From the NCBI GenBank assembly GCA_016779445.1, contig JADHNP010000001.1:1-64000 (forward strand): a stretch of DNA of 64,000 nucleotides, given 5' to 3'. A program made the translations under genes and the position numbers. Positions within the stretch are counted from its first letter, which is position 1. Each line of letters opens with the position of its first letter. Source of the stretch: Luminiphilus sp. (GTDB lineage Bacteria; Pseudomonadota; Gammaproteobacteria; Pseudomonadales; Halieaceae). A model generated the notes under the pieces. It saw only the letters and a list, made by a program, of their open reading frames with translations, was not told the DNA's origin and searched no databases. Positions 1 through 8,210 of this stretch are shown piece after piece.

Positions 1-121
1 TGGCCTTATGATCATCTAAAACCTTGTTTCTATCAGAACAGTGGTATCGGGTGATTGCAGGGTTCGGGTTCGACCCTGAGCAACAGCGCTATCTCGTTTA
101 CCCCACAACTGGAGAAGGTCA

Positions 122-2218
122 ATGCGTCACTATGCTCCCGCCCTTCTGGGCGCCTTTCTTACTATTACAAATGCGACGATGTGGGCCCCCAATGCCAAGT
201 CAGAGCAAACGCCATCGCGTTATTTTTCCGCTGATGATGTTTTTGAGCTGGAGTGGGTGCGCTCGCCAGAGGTCTCTCCGGATGGGAAACAGGTTGTATG
301 GGTTCGCTCAGGCTACGACCGCACAGCAGACAGGGCAAAGGGAGCGCTCTGGGTCACAGAGATCGCTACCGGCATATCCCAGCCACTCGTCACAGGTCCG
401 GGTAGTTACCACAGTCCCGCTTTTTCGCCAGACGGCGCCCGACTGCTTTACCTTGCCACTGAGGGTGGGGTGCCAGAGCTGAGGGTCCACTGGTTAGATA
501 CCGGACGAGAAACGAGTGTGGCGCAACTTGAACATGCCCCCAAGCAAGTTAGCTGGTCGCCCAACGGCAAGCAGCTGGCTTTTACCATGTTCACTCCCAG
601 TGGCGGGTTGAATCTCGCCAGGCCTAAACCGCGAAAACCCGATGATGCTGATTGGGCTGACCCCATGCGCGTCATTGATGATCTGGTATTCCGCTTCGAC
701 GGCCGCGGATTTTTAGAGGAAGGGGCCGATCAGATCTACGTTGTTCCGTCACACGGTGGGACACCCCTTGCCATGACAGACAGTTCCAATGGATTCCGTG
801 AGCCCGCTTGGAGTATTGACGGACAGACACTCTACATAGTGGGAAATGAAGCCGACCGACCCGAGATGGATCCCATCGAAAGCGAGATCTATGCTCTAGA
901 ACTCGGCAGCGGCTCACTGCACGCTATCACGGACCGAGACGGACCAGACCGCTCGCCCACAATTGCACCGGATGGCAAGCGCTTGGCGTGGCTTGGGTAT
1001 GACGATCAGCGTCTTTCCTATCAACAAACAGAGCTTTACGTTAGCGATCTAGAAGGCGGAAGCCCTAAGCTACTGACAGCGAACTACGACCACGATATCG
1101 CACATATTAGCTGGTCTGCCAGCGGACAAACCCTCTTTGCTCAAGCCGTGGCGGAGGGGCAAATTCATCTGATCGAAATCACGCTTGAGGGAGAAGTCAC
1201 CACGATTACGTCAAATATTGGCGGCACTAGCCTCGGGCGACCCTACGGTGCGGGTGACCACGCGGTCACCGGTGATGGCCCGGAAAGGGTGATCGCTTGG
1301 ACCCAGGCAAGCACTCACCGACCAGCGGAACTGGCCATCCAGATTGATGGCGACATGCCAATGGTCGTGACAGACCTCAATACGGACCTGCTAGATCGCG
1401 TCTCACTGCCGGAAATCGTGGAATTACAGGTTCCCTCTCGCCTCGATGGGCTCAATATCGAGGCCTGGATCGCCATACCTGAGGGGGTTACAGCGGACAA
1501 AACCGCGCCCCTGATATTGGAAATTCATGGCGGCCCTTTTGCAATGTATGCCAACACCTTTGCTGCGGAAATACAACGTTATGCCGCCGAGGGCTACGTC
1601 ACAGTCTGGGCGAACCCTCGCGGTTCAACCGGGTATGGAGAGGATTTCGCAAAGGCCATTGACCAGGCTTATCCAGGACCTGATCACGAAGATTTAATGA
1701 GCGTAGTAGATGCCGTTATCGCACAGGGCTGGGTGGACCCTGAACGTTTGTTCATCACCGGCGGCTCGGGTGGCGGCGTTTTAAGCGCCTACGCTACTGG
1801 GATGACTAATCGGTTCGCCGCAGCCGCTGTTATCAAACCCGTGATCAACTGGTTCACAATGGCGCTAGCGGGCGATATCGGGATCATGGTGTCCCGACAC
1901 TGGATCCGCAGTAACCCGTGGGAAGAGCCCCAAAAGTATTTCGATCTATCGCCCATTCGGGTCGTTGGCAATGTAACAACACCAACACTCGTCATGGTCG
2001 GAGAGGAAGATTGGCGGACTCCCACTTGGGAGGCTGAGCAATGGTATACCGCGCTAAAGATGCAGAATGTCCCCGCAGCCTATGTGCGTGTGCCGAAGGC
2101 CTCACATTCTATCGCCGCTCGACCGAGCAATCTGGCAGCAAAAGTCGACACCATTATGGCGTGGTTTGACCGCTTTGATCCGGTGGCGCAAGGTAACAAG
2201 GAAGAGACGGGCAACTGA
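122..2218 (+). CDS. S9 family (prolyl oligopeptidase-type) serine peptidase
   Basis: 698-residue exported peptidase expected to cleave short peptides in the periplasm. The N-terminus has a hydrophobic stretch (about residues 8-20) that could be a signal peptide. Residues ~35-410 contain repeated 'SPDGK/SPNGK' WD40-like beta-propeller blades, which in this family gate access to the active site. The C-terminal ~250 residues are the alpha/beta-hydrolase domain: nucleophile Ser549 in GGSGGG, Asp630 in GEEDWRTP and His662 in KASHS. Length and order match dipeptidyl/acylaminoacyl peptidases of family S9. The start is supported by a GGAGAAGG ribosome site just upstream. It stands alone, with the next gene 156 bp downstream. 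Family assignment is firm; substrate and exact export route are not visible. Confidence 0.93.
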   Translation: MRHYAPALLGAFLTITNATMWAPNAKSEQTPSRYFSADDVFELEWVRSPEVSPDGKQVVWVRSGYDRTADRAKGALWVTEIATGISQPLVTGPGSYHSPAFSPDGARLLYLATEGGVPELRVHWLDTGRETSVAQLEHAPKQVSWSPNGKQLAFTMFTPSGGLNLARPKPRKPDDADWADPMRVIDDLVFRFDGRGFLEEGADQIYVVPSHGGTPLAMTDSSNGFREPAWSIDGQTLYIVGNEADRPEMDPIESEIYALELGSGSLHAITDRDGPDRSPTIAPDGKRLAWLGYDDQRLSYQQTELYVSDLEGGSPKLLTANYDHDIAHISWSASGQTLFAQAVAEGQIHLIEITLEGEVTTITSNIGGTSLGRPYGAGDHAVTGDGPERVIAWTQASTHRPAELAIQIDGDMPMVVTDLNTDLLDRVSLPEIVELQVPSRLDGLNIEAWIAIPEGVTADKTAPLILEIHGGPFAMYANTFAAEIQRYAAEGYVTVWANPRGSTGYGEDFAKAIDQAYPGPDHEDLMSVVDAVIAQGWVDPERLFITGGSGGGVLSAYATGMTNRFAAAAVIKPVINWFTMALAGDIGIMVSRHWIRSNPWEEPQKYFDLSPIRVVGNVTTPTLVMVGEEDWRTPTWEAEQWYTALKMQNVPAAYVRVPKASHSIAARPSNLAAKVDTIMAWFDRFDPVAQGNKEETGN

Positions 2219-2254
2219 CAACACCGCACGCTAAAAACGAATAAATGCGTGGGC

Positions 2255-2282
2255 CTGACCCTGTGTGGCCTTGGGTTATGAT
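2255..2282 (+). promoter_or_regulatory. Possible sigma70 promoter before the secreted protein gene at 2375
   Basis: A CTGACC box (2255-2260) and a TATGAT box (2277-2282) are separated by 16 bp, about 92 bp upstream of the next start codon. The match is moderate, and no other evidence supports it. Confidence 0.3.
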
Positions 2283-2374
2283 GTCATTGCAGGGTCCGCG
2301 AGTTCAGTCTCTTATTGCCCCGAAAGCCCACTGCATTGATTCGACAACAAACCGACACCGCTAGGGAGACTCAA

Positions 2375-3097
2375 ATGACGAAAGTAATGACTGTGCTATT
2401 CGCGTTACTGGCACCCATCTCGGGGTGGACTGATGACCATACGCCCACTCAGCAGTATCTGGGGTTTTACTACTTCTCAGCGCCGGATCCAACTGCGGTC
2501 GTCAGCGCGGTAGACAAATTCTATGCCTCTGATTGCGGTAAGCGATACCCCGCTGATGTGGCGTTAGCGGAACAAGTTTTTAACGGCAGCGATACCTCGA
2601 CGCATTTTTTCCTCAACACCTATGAAGATGCCGCAGCACAGCAGGAGGCCGCCGAGATTTTTCGCAGCTGTCCGGCAGCGATCGCATTTTTGACAGAATT
2701 AAGCGAATCCGGCGTTGTATTTACCATGGAGCATCTGAGTTTCGCGCTGGTGGCAGAGGGAGACTCAACCAAGGATTTTGCCTTTGCAAAATTTGATGTC
2801 AAGGTAGAGCCCCAGCACCAACAAGCCTACGCAATGGCATTTGCTACCATGATGGGGACCGCCGCGAAAGATGTGGCGCTCCGCTCCTACGGTAATAACC
2901 TAGCCGGCTTTGGCAACGACAAGTTCACGAATTCGGTATACGTGGGTGCCGAAACACTCACGCAGTTGGCCCAAATTCAGCAGGCGCTGTTGGTGCACCC
3001 CGCTTATGCCGATTTCTCAAAGAAGACCTCGGGCATGCGCGAGAACGTCAATACGACCCAGGTACTCTTTATCAAGTCCTATCCCAGACAACAATAG
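2375..3097 (+). CDS. Secreted protein of unknown function, apparent tandem-duplicated domain
   Basis: I do not recognise the family. The reading frame is open from 2315, but the ATG at 2375 follows an AGGGAG ribosome site and begins a good signal peptide (MTKVMTVLFALLAPISGW), giving 240 residues. After cleavage the protein seems to consist of two similar halves of ~105 residues. Each starts with a hydrophobic/aromatic strand, has a helix rich in Ala/Gln (TYEDAAAQQEAAEIF in the first half, GAETLTQLAQIQQALL in the second) and ends in a strand (FALVAEG, VLFIKSY). This resembles a duplicated ferredoxin-like or dimeric alpha-beta-barrel fold, which is my inference. One Cys pair (in SDCGK and RSCPA) sits in the first half only. 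Confidence 0.7.
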   Translation: MTKVMTVLFALLAPISGWTDDHTPTQQYLGFYYFSAPDPTAVVSAVDKFYASDCGKRYPADVALAEQVFNGSDTSTHFFLNTYEDAAAQQEAAEIFRSCPAAIAFLTELSESGVVFTMEHLSFALVAEGDSTKDFAFAKFDVKVEPQHQQAYAMAFATMMGTAAKDVALRSYGNNLAGFGNDKFTNSVYVGAETLTQLAQIQQALLVHPAYADFSKKTSGMRENVNTTQVLFIKSYPRQQ

Positions 3098-3223
3098 GTT
3101 AAGAAGGCATTGGCACAGATAGGCGCCAGAAACTTTTGCGCATGGCTGTCACAATGGAGCAATGCTGGGCGGAGGTCACAAGAATTACTCTGGCGAAGAG
3201 CGACTCCCTTGGTTATGTTTAGC

Positions 3224-3246
3224 CAGCCCTATACCGGATAGGGCTG
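3224..3246 (+). repeat. Strong stem-loop directly upstream of a ribosome site
   Basis: CAGCCCTAT (3224-3232) and ATAGGGCTG (3238-3246) are perfect 9-nt inverted repeats around the loop ACCGG. The stem ends 4 nt before a CGAGGA ribosome site (3251-3256) and 20 nt before the ATG at 3267. There is no following U-run, so it does not look like an intrinsic terminator. Confidence 0.65.
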
Positions 3247-3266
3247 CCCGCGAGGACTCACTGGTT

Positions 3267-3578
3267 ATGATCATGTCTTTCTTGTTGCGCAAAATATTTC
3301 CATGGGTTGTCGAGATTGGTCTCTGGTTGACACTTATCGTGGGTGGGATCACCGGCTATCAGTCAGACTATCTGGATTCTAAAGCGCTCTCGGTAGCGCT
3401 TGGTGCGGTAATTGGTTTCACGCTTGGCCTGATTCCGCTGGGCTTACTGCAGATCACTATCCGTAATAACACCTTGCTTGAAATGATGGTGAAAGAAGGT
3501 TATGGCAGACCGCGATTGAGCCTGCACAAAGGGCAAGTAGTAGAGATGCCCTACGTTGCATCGGAAGATCAACTATAA
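3267..3578 (+). CDS. Small two-helix inner-membrane protein, unknown
   Basis: Unrecognised 103-residue protein. The frame is open from 3162, but the ATG at 3267 (or 3273) is preferred because CGAGGA lies 10 nt upstream and the protein then begins with a short basic/hydrophobic segment (MIMSFLLRKIFPWVVEIG). Two transmembrane segments are visible: about residues 8-27 and 42-66, the latter Gly/Leu-rich. A ~35-residue cytoplasmic-looking tail contains EGYGRPRLSLHKG. A 9-bp stem-loop sits immediately before the ribosome site. No partner is obvious; the next gene is on the opposite strand. Confidence 0.6.
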   Translation: MIMSFLLRKIFPWVVEIGLWLTLIVGGITGYQSDYLDSKALSVALGAVIGFTLGLIPLGLLQITIRNNTLLEMMVKEGYGRPRLSLHKGQVVEMPYVASEDQL

Positions 3579-3668
3579 CGTCACTAAGCCTTTGATAGCG
3601 TAACATTGCGCGTGTTGGCGATGTCTTGATGTGCGCGAGAATCTATAGCCTGCAAGAACTGCCGCGTT

Positions 3669-4730
3669 CTAGGCTCTTAGCTTTTCCCAGGTAGACTTTA
3701 CAGTTCTAGCGTCCTTGACATAATGCATGTCATACACTTTGTCGCCCATCGAAATTCTCAAAGTACCGTAGCCGAACAGCACTCCGAGAATCGAGGGCCG
3801 CACCTCCATAGCGCTGACGCCCTCGGCATATAAATCCTCTCGGGGGAAAAAGAACGTCGTGCTCTGAATAACACGATGATTGGTAATAAACCGATTAGAG
3901 CTGCTGACAAATTCCACTGTGGCATAGCCCAGCGCCAATAACGGGTAGACGACACAGCAAAAGAAGATCACGTCGGACTCCGCACTGGCATTATCGCTCC
4001 AAAGCAAGAATCCCACAGCAAAAGTGATGATCAGGGCCGCGCGTGTTGCATGCTCCCAAAGGCATCCAATCGGGCGCCCGAGATTCATAAAAGTATGTTC
4101 ACCCCGCTCGCCATGGTCGCGAGGCGTGAAGGCGCGATCTTTCATTCTGGCAAGAACCTGTTTTCGTTCGTTAACCTGCTCCACCCGGGGCAAGGTGTAA
4201 GGTAACGCAAACAATACGCCGAGCAAAGCCGCACCGGTGGCCATTGAAATGATAATTTCCAATGAAGGTGGTGAATCGTCCGCCATTAAGGCCTCAAAGC
4301 CTCGACTGGGCACATTGACGGGGGCAATTGTAGGATCGATGGCTACGGCAAACGCCTTAACGGCTCGGGGTGTTTCACTGATCGAATCGACCAATGCGCT
4401 CTCGTAGCGCTCGATAAAAGCAATGGCGTCGGAGGTCAGGAGGTCGAGGCACATACCCAGATACAGTGCATCCCTGGCAAATTCCCAAGTTCCCACAAAA
4501 TCGGGTAGCCCCAGCCTCGCTCTAATGTGATTCACGAGGGCCAGGAGCTCGCTACCGCTGGCCAGCGTGGTGTCGCCGAGCTGAGCACAGCGCGTCTGCG
4601 CGAGTAACCCGTTGCCGTCTCTCGGTGCACAACCCGAGATCGTCACCATAATCGCAGAGAGGAGCAAACCGAACGCGATCAACGTCTTTCGCGCGCGCGG
4701 ACTTCCTTTGGCCACCCTTGTCGAAGTCAT
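3669..4730 (-). CDS. Putative lipoprotein with membrane helices and a C-terminal bacterial PH-like domain
   Basis: 353 residues from the ATG at 4730; a GTG at 4751 in the same frame is an alternative. The N-terminus is basic (RVAKGSPRARK), then hydrophobic, then a lipobox-like ISGC with Cys34. Residues ~35-160 form a soluble, probably periplasmic region. One hydrophobic segment lies near residue 170 (IIISMATGAALLGVLFAL), followed by a charged linker. Two more segments (ALIITFAVGFLLW and VIFFCCVVYPLLALGYATV) precede a domain with FITNHRVI...VSAMEVRPSILGVLFGYGTLRI. That pattern is typical of bacterial PH-like (bPH_2/YdbT-type) membrane proteins. The combination is unusual, and the lipobox may be fortuitous. 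Function unknown. Confidence 0.6.
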   Translation of the reverse strand: MTSTRVAKGSPRARKTLIAFGLLLSAIMVTISGCAPRDGNGLLAQTRCAQLGDTTLASGSELLALVNHIRARLGLPDFVGTWEFARDALYLGMCLDLLTSDAIAFIERYESALVDSISETPRAVKAFAVAIDPTIAPVNVPSRGFEALMADDSPPSLEIIISMATGAALLGVLFALPYTLPRVEQVNERKQVLARMKDRAFTPRDHGERGEHTFMNLGRPIGCLWEHATRAALIITFAVGFLLWSDNASAESDVIFFCCVVYPLLALGYATVEFVSSSNRFITNHRVIQSTTFFFPREDLYAEGVSAMEVRPSILGVLFGYGTLRISMGDKVYDMHYVKDARTVKSTWEKLRA

Positions 4731-5021
4731 TGTCTGTTTATGACCTACCACCTATATCTAGGGGTTCTTAGCTATGAAGCACCCAAGATAGGAGGCCAAA
4801 CAGAACAGATCAATAAAGCGTTGCAGGAATTTTTCCCGTAAAAATGACACTTTACAACGGATTCTTGAATCGAATTGTGGTTTGTGTATGCGGCAGATGC
4901 GCCGGCCGCGCACCACAATTTAAAGCTGCGGCAGGCCGTAAGATCAGTAACCCGGGACAAAGAGAATCTGAGTTGCCCCAGATCGCGTAAAGTTCTTAAC
5001 CTGTCATACAAGGAATACATC
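4731..5021. other. Dyad-rich stretch without a recognisable gene
   Basis: No convincing coding region. It holds three inverted repeats: ATTTTT/AAAAAT (4829-4834 and 4840-4845), GATTC/GAATC (4860-4864 and 4867-4871) and AATTGTGGT/ACCACAATT (4873-4881 and 4912-4920). The last pair encloses a second stem, GCGGC/GCCGC (4890-4894 and 4905-4909). Promoters for the flanking divergent genes probably lie here. A structured RNA is possible but not shown. Confidence 0.45.
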
Positions 5022-5132
5022 GTGGATTATTTAGTTTGGGCGATCCCTGCAACGCTATGGCTGCTGATAAGCCTAAATACTGCGACATGGCAAAAGCCGC
5101 TGTTATTGCTGGAGCACACTCACCAACGATGA
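5022..5132 (+). CDS. Possible 36-residue membrane peptide
   Basis: A GTG start with AAGGA about 7 nt upstream opens a 36-residue frame with one hydrophobic helix (YLVWAIPATLWLLISL) and a short polar tail (EHTHQR). It lies 25 bp before another small hydrophobic frame and could form a pair with it. Composition and ribosome site are the only support; it may be spurious. Confidence 0.3.
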   Translation: MDYLVWAIPATLWLLISLNTATWQKPLLLLEHTHQR

Positions 5133-5157
5133 CGCAACACCAGCGGATGCTCCGAGA

Positions 5158-5346
5158 ATGAGTTGGTTGATAGTGGGATTCTGGGGCTGCGCCCTCATGT
5201 GGATCATTAGTCTGGCGGGAGACTTGGGCTTGGCGAGAAACCCTGAGGTCTCCCCCGGATTGGAGTGGCTGCCCCTGATCAGCGCCATTATTGCGTTTAT
5301 CGGCATGTGCTATTTCGGGCATCAAACTGCCATGTTTGGCTGGTGA
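5158..5346 (+). CDS. Possible 62-residue membrane protein
   Basis: Two hydrophobic segments (about residues 3-20 and 39-55) flank a polar loop (ARNPEVSPGLE), which is the layout of a small two-helix inner-membrane protein. The upstream sequence has only a weak purine stretch, so the start is uncertain. No family recognised. A CCTGC/GCAGG hairpin without a U-run follows about 40 bp downstream, and the Rieske oxygenase gene begins 177 bp later. Confidence 0.45.
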   Translation: MSWLIVGFWGCALMWIISLAGDLGLARNPEVSPGLEWLPLISAIIAFIGMCYFGHQTAMFGW

Positions 5347-5523
5347 GTGCGCGGTAATCGCGATCAATCACGTGCGCCCTGTTCGCACCTGCCTCTGATG
5401 CAGGATGCTGGAGCTGACCTTCTTAGCGCACTGAATTAGTGGCGTGTTAACTGCCGTTTTGCAGGAAGACGGGTAAGATATCGGCACCAATGGCCCACCG
5501 TTTCGATTACGGAGACCCGATCA

Positions 5524-6879
5524 ATGAATGCGCCCATCCCCACACTGGACTCTTGGCCCAAACAAACCATCAGAGGCCATGATCTATCTGGCACCCGCTA
5601 CACCTCCCGAGAATTCATGAAGCAAGAATGGGAAGGCATGTGGACACGAGTCTGGCTATTACTGGGGCGCGAATCGGAGATCCCCAATGCGGGCGATTGG
5701 CAGATGGAACCTGTCGGACAAGAAGAAGTACTGATGGTGCGTCAGCAAGATCATAGCATCAAGGCGTTTTACAATGTGTGCCAACATCGCGGTAATCCAC
5801 TGGTCGATGAAGCCAAAGGCAGCAATCCGCGGCGCTTCGTGTGTCGCTACCATAGCTGGGCGTTCCGACCCGACGGCGAGCTGCAGTTTGCACCAGACAA
5901 AGAGGACTTTCCGCAGGGCAACCCTTGCGGCAAGCTTTCACTGTCGGAGCTCCGATGTGAGTCTTTTGCCGGATTTATCTGGGTCAACATGGATCCTAAC
6001 TGCAGCACGTTACGCGAATATCTGGGTCCGATATGGGATGAGTGGCTGGCACGTGAGGTAGATAGCTGGCGAAGGACAATGGCCAATACCATGTGGCTAC
6101 CCTGTAACTGGAAAGTCGTTCTGGACAACTTTAACGAGTCTTATCACGTGCCCACTGTTCACATGGGCGCGACACCCTCGACCGATAGATCTGCTATCGC
6201 AGGCGGTATCAACACTTACTTCAAGGAAACCCAGTTTGATCTCGCCAACGAGGGACACGCGCGCATGATCATGAAAGGGGGTTATGGGGCAGGCATTACT
6301 GATTCTGAGGGCAATATTATGGATCCCCTAGCCACCCTGCTCTCATTCTGGCATCTCGACCCCGCTGAGTTCAAAGGGCGACCAGAAGCAACCCGCGAAG
6401 CCCTGCAAAAAGCCAAACGCGAGCTGGGCGGGCACAAAGGCTATAGCCATTATGTGTCGGTGCCCGACGAGCAACTAACCGATGCATTTCATTACACCGT
6501 ATTCCCAAATTTTGCGGTGTCTTTATGGTCTGACGGATTCCATTTTCTGAGAGCCAGACCGCATCCCAACGATCCCGAACAGTGCCTGTTCGACAACTGG
6601 TGGTATGCAAGCCCCGCAAGTATTGCAGCCGAATTAGACGATGGCGCCAGCGCTACCGAATCGCTCACCGGGAATGGCGACAGTGACGTCTCCGTAAAAT
6701 GGTTAACCTGCGGGGAGGACTCGATCGGTCCCGCAATTGAGGATGACGTAGCGGTATTTATCTCGCAGCAACGCGGTATTCGCTCGCGGGGATTCAAAGG
6801 TGCCTACTTATCGGGACAGGAGCGGCGAATCAGTCGCTATCATGAACGTATCGACGATTACATTAATGGCACGCTGTGA
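5524..6879 (+). CDS. Rieske non-haem iron oxygenase, alpha subunit
   Basis: 451-residue ring-hydroxylating-type oxygenase subunit. The N-terminal Rieske domain binds a [2Fe-2S] cluster through Cys86-x-His88 and Cys107-x2-His110 (CQHRG and CRYHSW). The catalytic domain carries NFNESYHVPTVH with His208 and His213 as mononuclear-iron ligands and Glu205 near the position of the bridging acid. A GGAG ribosome site precedes the ATG. Known relatives use NAD(P)H, a reductase and O2 to hydroxylate or demethylate aromatic or quaternary-amine compounds. The next gene, 21 bp downstream, is a SnoaL-like protein and may be its small partner. No ferredoxin or reductase gene is nearby, so electrons must come from elsewhere. 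Substrate unknown. Confidence 0.9.
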   Translation: MNAPIPTLDSWPKQTIRGHDLSGTRYTSREFMKQEWEGMWTRVWLLLGRESEIPNAGDWQMEPVGQEEVLMVRQQDHSIKAFYNVCQHRGNPLVDEAKGSNPRRFVCRYHSWAFRPDGELQFAPDKEDFPQGNPCGKLSLSELRCESFAGFIWVNMDPNCSTLREYLGPIWDEWLAREVDSWRRTMANTMWLPCNWKVVLDNFNESYHVPTVHMGATPSTDRSAIAGGINTYFKETQFDLANEGHARMIMKGGYGAGITDSEGNIMDPLATLLSFWHLDPAEFKGRPEATREALQKAKRELGGHKGYSHYVSVPDEQLTDAFHYTVFPNFAVSLWSDGFHFLRARPHPNDPEQCLFDNWWYASPASIAAELDDGASATESLTGNGDSDVSVKWLTCGEDSIGPAIEDDVAVFISQQRGIRSRGFKGAYLSGQERRISRYHERIDDYINGTL

Positions 6880-6900
6880 TGCCAGAGGGGAAGGCCGGAT

Positions 6901-7311
6901 ATGAGTGACACTGACGATCGCAGAAAGCTGCAAGACGTGATGCTGTCCTATGCAGCAGCGGTCGATGACAGAGATATGGTCCGCTACCGCGCCTGCTTTG
7001 CCGACAATGTAGAAATCGTGGGCTTTGGTGACGCCACCGTCACCGGGGCTGATACCTGGACCGCTTCGGTGGAAAGCCAGCTCGAGGCATTCTCTGCTAC
7101 CCAGCATTTAATGAGTCCTCAACTGGCGACCATATCAGGCGATACGGCTTCTGCCCGCACAGATGTGCAGGCGCTTCACATACTAAAAGACGGCGACAAC
7201 GCCATGTTTACACTGTGGGCAACCTACCTAAGCGATTTTGTGCGAACTGGCGGAGGCTGGAAGATCACTCGCCATGAACTGGTCGTCCGGGGCACGCAGC
7301 AGACCCCCTGA
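6901..7311 (+). CDS. SnoaL/NTF2-like protein, possible oxygenase partner
   Basis: 136 residues with the cone-fold layout of SnoaL-like proteins: an N-terminal helix region (RRKLQDVMLSYAAAVDDRD), a 'YRACFADNVEIVGFG' strand, a central DTASARTDVQALH strand and a C-terminal GGGWKITRHELVVRG strand. This fold also contains the beta subunits of ring-hydroxylating dioxygenases and small isomerases. It starts after a GGGGAAGG ribosome site, 21 bp downstream of the Rieske alpha subunit and surely in its operon. A structural or accessory role for that oxygenase is the simplest inference. Confidence 0.8.
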   Translation: MSDTDDRRKLQDVMLSYAAAVDDRDMVRYRACFADNVEIVGFGDATVTGADTWTASVESQLEAFSATQHLMSPQLATISGDTASARTDVQALHILKDGDNAMFTLWATYLSDFVRTGGGWKITRHELVVRGTQQTP

Positions 7312-7322
7312 ACAGCACTGAT

Positions 7323-8210
7323 ATGCCGCCAGTCCCCTCTATTCGCGCACGCCCGAGATGGCGATTACGCCTATTTATGTGTGCTGCGATATGCGCTAAC
7401 TACTGGGCCTGCCTTGTTCAGGCAGCCGAGAATCAGTCGGCTCAAGGATTGCCCCTGGTGGTTAACGCCGACCACTCAGATGACTGCGCACAGACGCTCT
7501 CACTGGCTCGGCATACCGACCACACCGGCGGTCTGAAGACCCCTTTCTCATTACTGAACTGGAATGTGGAGAAGGCCCAAAACACCAATCTGATTACTGA
7601 GTTTGCAGAATTCGCGAGACACTCAGACCTGATCTTTCTCCAGGAAGCGGTGCCAATTAGGAAAGCTGAGACAGTCATTGAACAGTCCCTCTTTGCGGCC
7701 TTCGTGCGCGGCTATGTTCAAAACGAAATTGAAACGGGCGTACTGACACTCGCGCGGGCGTCCCACCTCGTGCATTGCCATCTGCTCGCGACTGAACCCT
7801 GGCTACGAACACCCAAGGCCACCAGCATCACTCTCTACCCGTTGTCCAACAGCAACGACACGCTGCTCACCGTCAATCTCCATGCGATCAATTTCAGCTT
7901 TGGGATTAAAGCGTATTCAGCCCAACTGGACGCAGCTGCCAAACTCATTCGGCTTCACCAAGGGCCGGTCATCTTTGGAGGTGATCTCAATACCTGGAGC
8001 AAGCGCCGCCAGCGTGCTCTTGATCAGCTTGCCGATGAGTTGGCGTTGATCCCTGTCCGTTTCTCACCCGATCACCGCACCACACGCTTTGGCAATCCTC
8101 TAGATCACCTTTATGTTCGTGGCTTGACATGGCAATCCGCAGAAACAAGAGCAGTCAGCACCTCAGACCACAATCCACTGTTCGCCCATTTTAAGCCGAG
8201 CAATCCATGA
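7323..8210 (+). CDS. Endonuclease/exonuclease/phosphatase-family protein, exported
   Basis: 295 residues. A basic then hydrophobic N-terminus (RPRWRLRLFMCAAICANYWACLVQAAE) looks like a signal sequence or anchor. The metal-dependent EEP fold is shown by its usual motifs in order: LNWNVEKAQN, DLIFLQEAV (metal-binding Glu), GGDLNTW (catalytic Asp/Asn), DHLYV and the terminal SDHNPL (catalytic His). Members are phosphodiesterases acting on DNA, inositol phosphates or phospholipids, so the substrate cannot be called. It begins 11 bp after the SnoaL gene and overlaps the next gene by 4 nt (ATGA), so the four genes 5524-8554 probably form one operon. Confidence 0.85.
   Translation: MPPVPSIRARPRWRLRLFMCAAICANYWACLVQAAENQSAQGLPLVVNADHSDDCAQTLSLARHTDHTGGLKTPFSLLNWNVEKAQNTNLITEFAEFARHSDLIFLQEAVPIRKAETVIEQSLFAAFVRGYVQNEIETGVLTLARASHLVHCHLLATEPWLRTPKATSITLYPLSNSNDTLLTVNLHAINFSFGIKAYSAQLDAAAKLIRLHQGPVIFGGDLNTWSKRRQRALDQLADELALIPVRFSPDHRTTRFGNPLDHLYVRGLTWQSAETRAVSTSDHNPLFAHFKPSNP

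Noticed and set aside
24..482. Open frame overlapping the start of the S9 peptidase
   Set aside because: It lies in another frame of a well-supported gene and its translation has no recognisable domain or export signal.
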